From Candidatus Omnitrophota bacterium (GTDB lineage Bacteria > Omnitrophota > Gorgyraeia > 1-14-0-20-64-10): a stretch of DNA of 11,150 nucleotides. Position numbers and translations under genes: made by a program. Of the stretch, positions 6,632 through 11,150 are shown in pieces. Position 1 is the stretch's first letter. Each line of letters starts with the position of its first letter. The notes below the pieces were generated by a model. The model was not told the origin of the DNA. It saw nothing but the letters and a program-made list of their open reading frames with translations, and searched no databases. The stretch spans positions 1-11,150 of the forward strand of contig JAHFFF010000042.1 of the NCBI GenBank assembly GCA_023248095.1, in the 5' to 3' direction.

Positions 6632-7152
6632 CGCGATCGTTCCAAATCAGGGACGGTCAATCGAATCAACCCCTGCGCCTGACCTCCCTCCTGCGGAAGA
6701 AACTGCAGGTTCTCCAGATGAACCCCTGGAATCTTATCCGGGATTTGCTGAAGGAATGCCCCCATCTGCTCGAGCCGACCCTCAACCTTCACATCCAGGC
6801 GAAGCATGGGAGGCTTGTGCCCCTGACCGGGCAGTTGCGAGGGACGCAGTTCTCGAACGGAAAGGCCTTGACCCTGAGCAGCCTGCTGCAATCCCTGCAT
6901 CGTCACCCAGCTGAGATTCGTCTCCGAAGCAATCGCCAAAGGCCCCAGGGCCTCCTGATGGCGGACGGTTACCTTATCCTGAACCTCCAGCCAACCCCGA
7001 AGACGGGCAAACCGTTGGCGGACGTTGTCCAATTCTTCATTCTGACGACGCCAGAATCCGAACCCTTGCTCGCCCATGTGAACCAGCAGGATAACTGTCA
7101 GAAGCCACACCACCGCAATCCCAACAGCCCGAGGTGTAATCTGCCCTTTCAC
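6628..7152 (-). CDS. gspM: GspM/PilO-like inner-membrane platform protein
   Basis: The 174-residue product has a short cytoplasmic tail, one membrane helix (about 9-27), a coiled-coil stretch (about 33-68) and a periplasmic alpha/beta domain (about 75-172) of ferredoxin-like type. This layout is shared by GspM and PilO, which pair with GspL or PilN to hold the assembly platform. Primary sequence in this family is poorly conserved, so the call rests on architecture and position between gspL and gspC. The start is GTG at 7152, overlapping the gspL stop by 4 nt (GTGA). The gene ends with a 4-nt ATGA overlap with the gspC-like gene. Confidence 0.78.
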   Translation of the reverse strand: MKGQITPRAVGIAVVWLLTVILLVHMGEQGFGFWRRQNEELDNVRQRFARLRGWLEVQDKVTVRHQEALGPLAIASETNLSWVTMQGLQQAAQGQGLSVRELRPSQLPGQGHKPPMLRLDVKVEGRLEQMGAFLQQIPDKIPGVHLENLQFLPQEGGQAQGLIRLTVPDLERSR

Positions 7153-8594
7153 TTTTTTGTCCCTTCTGGGGGCGGAGAGAGGACCAGCTCAAACTCAACG
7201 CCGGAGGACTCGGCTGGAGCTCGGGCAGATCGCAGATTCACCTCGCGCCAGAGCGGGTCCTGCTGCAGTACCGCTGCGTACTGGTTAATCACATTCAGGT
7301 CCGGCGCGCTCCCCCGCAACACCAGCGCCTGCCCTCCCTCCAGTCCCAAAAACTGCAGGGTCATTCCCGACGAAAGATGCTGGGTAGCACTCTCCAGCAG
7401 ACGCATCTGTCGAATGTACAGTTCCCGTGTCGCATGAATCTCCCGGATAATCTGCGCCATCTGCTTAATCCGTTCCACCTGAGGTTCCAGCAAGCGGGTC
7501 TCCCTCTGAGTCTGACGAAGCGACCCAACGGTCATCCCCACCTTGAGCCCCAGCCATCCTAGAACCAGGGCCGCACAAAGGACCATCCCGCCGGCGGTGC
7601 GCCGCCCCTCCCGGAAAAATGAACTCCTCGCCTGTTCCCATTGGGTCTCCAACGGTAACAGATCCAGTTCCAGCAGCCGTGGAGCGCAGACCACACCGAG
7701 CAGATCGGAAAAAGAGATCTCCGGCGCCACGTCGTGCAGGGTAACTGCCAGGGTGTCCTTGAAGGGAGAGGCCTCCAGAGGGTCCACACGGTGGACCGGC
7801 AAACCGAGAGCGGTCTCAAGCCGTTCGACAAAGCCGGGCCCCAGGGGATCGAACCACCCGCTGACACTCACCCGACCGATCGCAGGACCGATCTGCTCCT
7901 TCTGATAGGCCTTGATCGTTTCCTCAATCCTGCCGGTCAAATCCTCCAGATCCGCCGAGACGTTCGGGACATGACGCATGTAGATGAGGTTGCTTCCGGC
8001 CAAGATCCCCAGGTCCAACCCTTCCTGGGTAAACTCCACAGCCAACCAAGCGGCGGAACCGCTCAATCCCTCCGGCCAACAGGCCTGATGCCATCGCCCG
8101 ATCGCCTCGCTCGAGGCGGCCAGCTCCGTCACCCTCAATCCGGCCCGTTGGCAAATGCGCAAGAATCTTTCCACCTCCGGTTTATGGGCAACCGCTACGA
8201 AAACCCGAGTGGCCTCTCCCACAGCCCCAAGGGCCTTCACCGACACAACGCACTCCTGAACCGGATAAGGAAGCAAACCCTCCAGTTGAAAGAGGGCCAT
8301 CGCCTGCAGCTCCGCAGGATCCTGCGATGGGAGGGAAAGATACCGGGTGAGGACGGTATCCGTGGAGAAGAGGCCCACGACCTCCCTCGGCGGTTCCGGC
8401 AGTGCCCGAACTAATCCCTGCAGGGCCCCCGCCAGCGATTCCTCGCCGGCGTCGAAGACCTGCCGAGCCTTGACCCCCAGGAGAGAAGCAGCTCCCTTTA
8501 CTCCCGGACGAGTCTGGATCAGCTTGATCCAACTCCCGCGAATGCTCACAGCGGTGAGAATTCCTGTGGTTGAAGCTGCCCAGTTAATCTTCAT
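7149..8594 (-). CDS. gspL: GspL / PilM-PilN-like inner-membrane platform protein
   Basis: GspL anchors the GspE ATPase to the inner membrane and contacts GspM. The 481-residue product has a large cytoplasmic actin-like region (about 1-325), one membrane helix (about 334-357), a helical segment (about 358-405) and a periplasmic ferredoxin-like domain (about 410-472). This equals a PilM-type domain joined to a PilN-type one, the usual GspL plan. Phrases such as LSLPSQDPAELQAMALFQLEGLLPYP are typical of the PilM/GspL fold. The usual nucleotide-binding Asp-Xaa-Gly is not evident at AAWLAVEF (181-188), so ATP binding is doubtful. The ATG overlaps the gspK end by 11 nt, with GAGG five bases upstream. 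Confidence 0.88.
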   Translation of the reverse strand: MKINWAASTTGILTAVSIRGSWIKLIQTRPGVKGAASLLGVKARQVFDAGEESLAGALQGLVRALPEPPREVVGLFSTDTVLTRYLSLPSQDPAELQAMALFQLEGLLPYPVQECVVSVKALGAVGEATRVFVAVAHKPEVERFLRICQRAGLRVTELAASSEAIGRWHQACWPEGLSGSAAWLAVEFTQEGLDLGILAGSNLIYMRHVPNVSADLEDLTGRIEETIKAYQKEQIGPAIGRVSVSGWFDPLGPGFVERLETALGLPVHRVDPLEASPFKDTLAVTLHDVAPEISFSDLLGVVCAPRLLELDLLPLETQWEQARSSFFREGRRTAGGMVLCAALVLGWLGLKVGMTVGSLRQTQRETRLLEPQVERIKQMAQIIREIHATRELYIRQMRLLESATQHLSSGMTLQFLGLEGGQALVLRGSAPDLNVINQYAAVLQQDPLWREVNLRSARAPAESSGVEFELVLSPPPEGTKK

Positions 8595-9453
8595 ACCAAC
8601 CTCGGACTTCCGGCTTGCTGTTCGGTTCGGAACGTTCCATCACTGCGGTCACCTTTTTGTGAACTCCATGTGGATTTGCCCAGCCCTCCGCCTCCACCTG
8701 GAAGAAGGCGGAGCGAACTCCAATCTGCTGCGCCGAAATTAGGTTGCCCATCGCTGTCTGATCCTCTGGGAGCAGGGGCCCCGACTTGGCCTCAATCATG
8801 GGAATGATCTGTGTGACGTCGGGAAAGATGACGTCGTCCGCGCTCCCCGACTTGCCGTCGGCCCCCGCTCGAAGCTGAACGATCTGGCTCGCCAGCGCTG
8901 AAGACAATCCCAAACGGGTCAGGACCGGAGCAGAAGCGGTATTGATGTTGACCGGCCCGCTCCCGTAAAGCGTGACGAGCGGCATCAAGTCAGGGAGAGC
9001 CTCTTTTTGGAAACCCTTGAGCAGCAAAAGCTCGCCGAAGTGAGAGATGGCCTTCCCCTCCAGACGGCGGGAGACCAGCTCATTGGCGGAGGGTAAGGTA
9101 AACCCGGGAAGCAGGGCCACCCGTTCCACCGGAGTGGAATTCAGAGGGATTCGGGCCTGTTCATCAACAATCCGATATTGGAATTTGCCAGAGGGAAGCT
9201 CAGTGGGGTCTTGGGAGAACTGGCCCCAGTTTTCCTTGGGAGCATCCCACATAGGATTTGGGTCCGAGGCTAGCTCTTGCGAGGCCACCTGAAGCCCTGT
9301 CCAGGCGAGAGACCAGGCTCGGCGGTATTCTTGAAGGTGGTTCGCCCATTTCAGTTCCATCGAGACGTGGGTCGCCTCCACAATGGCGACGGAGGACAGC
9401 AACGCCGTCGCCAGCAAGGTGACGAGCAAGACGGAACCCCGGTTACGACTCAA
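8584..9453 (-). CDS. gspK: Type II secretion minor pseudopilin GspK
   Basis: GspK is the large minor pseudopilin that caps the tip of the pseudopilus. The 289-residue product has a short basic leader MSRNRG, followed by a hydrophobic helix (SVLLVTLLATALLSSVAIV). Position +5 after the leader is Val rather than Glu, which is usual for GspK. IVDEQARIPLN (95-105) and GPVNINTAS (167-174) are GspK hallmarks; the latter begins the helix-hairpin-helix-like alpha domain. A possible calcium loop, ADGKSGSADDV, lies at 198-208. The start is TTG at 9453: an in-frame TGA lies 12 nt upstream, no ATG is available, and GAGG sits about 10 nt before it. It overlaps gspJ by 11 nt. Confidence 0.93.
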   Translation of the reverse strand: MSRNRGSVLLVTLLATALLSSVAIVEATHVSMELKWANHLQEYRRAWSLAWTGLQVASQELASDPNPMWDAPKENWGQFSQDPTELPSGKFQYRIVDEQARIPLNSTPVERVALLPGFTLPSANELVSRRLEGKAISHFGELLLLKGFQKEALPDLMPLVTLYGSGPVNINTASAPVLTRLGLSSALASQIVQLRAGADGKSGSADDVIFPDVTQIIPMIEAKSGPLLPEDQTAMGNLISAQQIGVRSAFFQVEAEGWANPHGVHKKVTAVMERSEPNSKPEVRGWYED

Positions 9454-10048
9454 CCGAGAGATTCCTCAAGACTCCGTGCGGTATCAAAAACTCGCGAGTT
9501 ACAGAGCACGGCCTCCCCTTGGAATCCAAAGACTCCAGTTGCACCTTGACCAGCCTGGGCAAACCTGCCTGCTGCGGGGGCTTCTCCTCCCAGGCCTGAA
9601 CCCACTGCAGCGACGGTTTCCCCTCTACCTCTTTTATCATCGCATAAACCACTGAAAAACGCACGAGTTGCTTCACCAGCGTCTTGCCCTGGACAGGTTG
9701 CTCGCCCGAGGGAAATGGTTGCGATTCCCGGACGAGTGATTTCGCGGAGTCAGCGGAAACCATCTTGTAGTGAACCTGACTTAAGCGGGTTGGCCCCTCT
9801 GCCGTAGCGAAGGTCAGCTCATCCCCCTTACCTGTGAACCTCAGATCGTTCAGCGCAACGGCGTTGCGCAGCTCCTGCCCCAAACCCTCCATCGATTTCT
9901 CCAGCGCGAAGATGGTCTGCAAGCGTGCCTCCATCCTTTGCGATGCGATCAATCCCCGGACGAGAAGGGTCGTGGAAGCGGTGAGCATGAGCGCAGCCAG
10001 ACCGGCCGCAATGGCAAGCTCAAGCAATGTAAATCCTGACCGGTTCAC
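9443..10048 (-). CDS. gspJ: Type II secretion minor pseudopilin GspJ
   Basis: GspJ is a minor pseudopilin of the I-J-K tip complex. With the GTG start at 10048 the product is 201 residues and begins MNRSG, then FTLLELAIAAGLAALML: a prepilin leader cut after Gly5, with Glu at +5. A longer in-frame reading from 10192 would put 48 residues before the leader, which no prepilin has, so I reject it. AAGGAG lies 8 nt upstream of the GTG, and the start overlaps the gspI stop by 4 nt (GTGA). The body carries EGLGQELRNAVALNDLRF (residues about 53-70), typical of GspJ. Confidence 0.92.
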   Translation of the reverse strand: MNRSGFTLLELAIAAGLAALMLTASTTLLVRGLIASQRMEARLQTIFALEKSMEGLGQELRNAVALNDLRFTGKGDELTFATAEGPTRLSQVHYKMVSADSAKSLVRESQPFPSGEQPVQGKTLVKQLVRFSVVYAMIKEVEGKPSLQWVQAWEEKPPQQAGLPRLVKVQLESLDSKGRPCSVTREFLIPHGVLRNLSVES

Positions 10049-10446
10049 TGCGGCGGCTCCTTCTTCTTTGAAAAACCGGCCGTCACCTGAGAAGAACGGG
10101 AGAGGCCACGCAGACTCCATTGCACCTCTGCCGTCAGCATATCCAGCTCCAGATCGGGCAAAGGCTTGCGGGAAAGTTGGACGGCCTGCCAACTCGCAGA
10201 GGGGGTATATCCCTCGATGGAATCCATGGGGGCGTCGAGTTGGCGTTCACGCTGCAGGGCCTCTCGGACAAACAGCTCCTCTGCCAGGTGATGGGAGGTG
10301 AGGGAACCTTCGAGGAGCCGCAGGGCAAACAGCTGCCGGCCAAAACTAGCTGCAATCACAGTCAGCGCCGTGACGAGAACCGCCAAGGCGATGAGGAGTT
10401 CCAGAAGCGTAAAACCGTTAGCTCTGTTTCTTCTCCCAGTTTCCAA
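10045..10446 (-). CDS. gspI: Type II secretion minor pseudopilin GspI
   Basis: The 133-residue product has an 11-residue basic leader ending in NG, then FTLLELLIALAVLVTALTVI, with Glu at +5. The size and the position between gspG and gspJ fit GspI, whose body is short and variable. It could be confused with GspH, but the linkage to gspJ and gspK favours GspI. The start is TTG at 10446, within the last 29 nt of gspG. No clear Shine-Dalgarno precedes it, and no start codon occurs between it and the prepilin cleavage site, so translation probably depends on coupling to gspG. Confidence 0.85.
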   Translation of the reverse strand: METGRRNRANGFTLLELLIALAVLVTALTVIAASFGRQLFALRLLEGSLTSHHLAEELFVREALQRERQLDAPMDSIEGYTPSASWQAVQLSRKPLPDLELDMLTAEVQWSLRGLSRSSQVTAGFSKKKEPPQ

Positions 10447-10846
10447 TATCGTCGCTGGTGCCTTCAGCGCCGTCCGGTCCTAAAGAGAATAGATCATAAT
10501 CCTGGGGATTTTTGGCCCCTGGGTAGACGTACCGGTAAGGCCGGTTCCAAGGGTCCATCGGCTCCTGCTTGAGATACGGCCCCTTCCAGTTCTGCGCGCC
10601 CGGCGGCTGCACCCGCAGGGCATTGAGCCCCTCTTCGCTGGTCGGGTATTTTCCAGTGTCCAATTCAAATAGGTCGAGCGCCAAGGGGATATTGCCCTGC
10701 ACGTCAGCGGCTGCCCTGGCCCGCCGAGCCTGTTCGGTTCGCCCGGCGAGACGCGGCACCACCATGGCCACCAGAATCCCCAAGATGGTCACCACGATGA
10801 GCAACTCCACCAGGGTGAATCCCTTTGTCCGGTTCATTTTGCACAT
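10418..10846 (-). CDS. gspG: Type II secretion major pseudopilin GspG
   Basis: GspG polymerises into the periplasmic pseudopilus that drives substrates through the secretin. The 142-residue product has leader MCKMNRTKG, then FTLVELLIVVTILGILVAMV, with Glu at +5, followed by the Pro of the helix kink. The C-terminal part has the GspG hallmarks TGKYPTSEEGLNAL, DPWNRPYRYVYPG and the calcium-binding loop DGAEGTSDDIGNW. The length is normal for the family. The ATG at 10846 overlaps the gspF stop by one base (TAATG). A second in-frame ATG at 10837 would give a six-residue leader (MNRTKG), also acceptable. Confidence 0.97.
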   Translation of the reverse strand: MCKMNRTKGFTLVELLIVVTILGILVAMVVPRLAGRTEQARRARAAADVQGNIPLALDLFELDTGKYPTSEEGLNALRVQPPGAQNWKGPYLKQEPMDPWNRPYRYVYPGAKNPQDYDLFSLGPDGAEGTSDDIGNWEKKQS

Positions 10847-11150
10847 TACTCTACCGCGAAATTGATTTGAAAGATAGGCAGCAGCATGGAGATCACGATG
10901 CCGCCCACCACCAATCCCACGAACAAGATCAAGACCGGTTCGATCAAGGAGCTGAGCACCTTCACTCGGCGATCCACCTCCTGATGGTAGCGGACGGCCG
11001 CCTGTTGGAAGGCCTGCGCCAGATCTCCCTGGGCTTCTCCCATGGCCACCATAGTGAGAAGAAAGGGCTCCCTCATGCCGGAGTGGCGGAACCCGGCGGA
11101 GAGGGCCACCCCCTCGATCACCTGCCGCTCGCTCTGCTGCACCTGCCGGC
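10846..11150 (-). CDS. gspF: Type II secretion inner-membrane protein GspF, C-terminal 100 residues (5' part outside window)
   Basis: GspF is the polytopic inner-membrane core of the pseudopilus assembly platform. Only the end is visible and the frame is open to the window edge. MVAMGEAQGDLAQAF matches the conserved second-domain motif (GE..G.L...) of the GspF/PilC family. EPVLILFVGLVVGGIVISMLLPIF is the final membrane helix, and the chain ends IFQINFAVE, typical of GspF. The GTG at 11142 is internal and is not a start. The stop codon shares one base with the gspG ATG. Confidence 0.95.
   Translation of the reverse strand, partial: RQVQQSERQVIEGVALSAGFRHSGMREPFLLTMVAMGEAQGDLAQAFQQAAVRYHQEVDRRVKVLSSLIEPVLILFVGLVVGGIVISMLLPIFQINFAVE

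Noticed and set aside
9443..10192. Longer 249-residue reading of gspJ starting at 10192
   Set aside because: It would place 48 residues before the prepilin cleavage site and lie mostly inside gspI. The GTG at 10048 has a good Shine-Dalgarno and a GTGA overlap.

Overview
All genes in this window lie on the minus strand, so transcription runs from high to low coordinates. No rRNA, tRNA, CRISPR array, insertion sequence or phage gene was recognised. The sequence is moderately GC-rich and uses many GTG and TTG starts. It carries a type II secretion (T2SS) operon with a secretin and an outer-membrane porin, so the organism is a diderm (Gram-negative-type) bacterium. The porin-amtB-PII-glnA layout and the compact PilM/N/O/P-like secretion genes would fit a deep-branching environmental lineage such as Methylomirabilota (NC10) or Nitrospirota. 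That placement is an impression, not a demonstrated assignment.

Region A (11150 to 4351) is one tightly packed T2SS operon in the order gspF (3' part only), gspG, gspI, gspJ, gspK, gspL, gspM, gspC, gspD. Every junction overlaps (1, 29, 4, 11, 11, 4, 4 and 17 nt), so translational coupling is likely. GspF, L, M and C are the inner-membrane platform. GspG, I, J and K are the pseudopilins. GspD is the outer-membrane secretin. No gspH lies between G and I. The platform proteins are of the short type resembling PilM/N, PilO and PilP of type IV pili. The secretin ends in about 65 residues that look like a TonB C-terminal domain, which is the most unusual item in the window.

Region B (4350 to 4211) is a 140-nt intergenic space between the secretion operon and the nitrogen operon. 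It holds a perfect TATAAT hexamer with a poor -35 and, just downstream, a perfect 14-bp palindrome. No convincing rho-independent terminator was seen for the secretion operon.

Region C (4210 to 1) is an ammonium acquisition and assimilation cluster: a coiled-coil beta-barrel porin, the ammonium channel AmtB, the PII regulator GlnK/GlnB and the 5' part of glutamine synthetase glnA. The first three are separated by 13 nt and then by a 4-nt overlap, so they are one transcription unit. glnA follows after 255 nt that contain small repeats, an inverted repeat across the PII stop codon and an open reading frame continuous with glnA. The inferred pathway is entry of ammonium through the porin, transport by AmtB, gating by PII, and fixation by GlnA.
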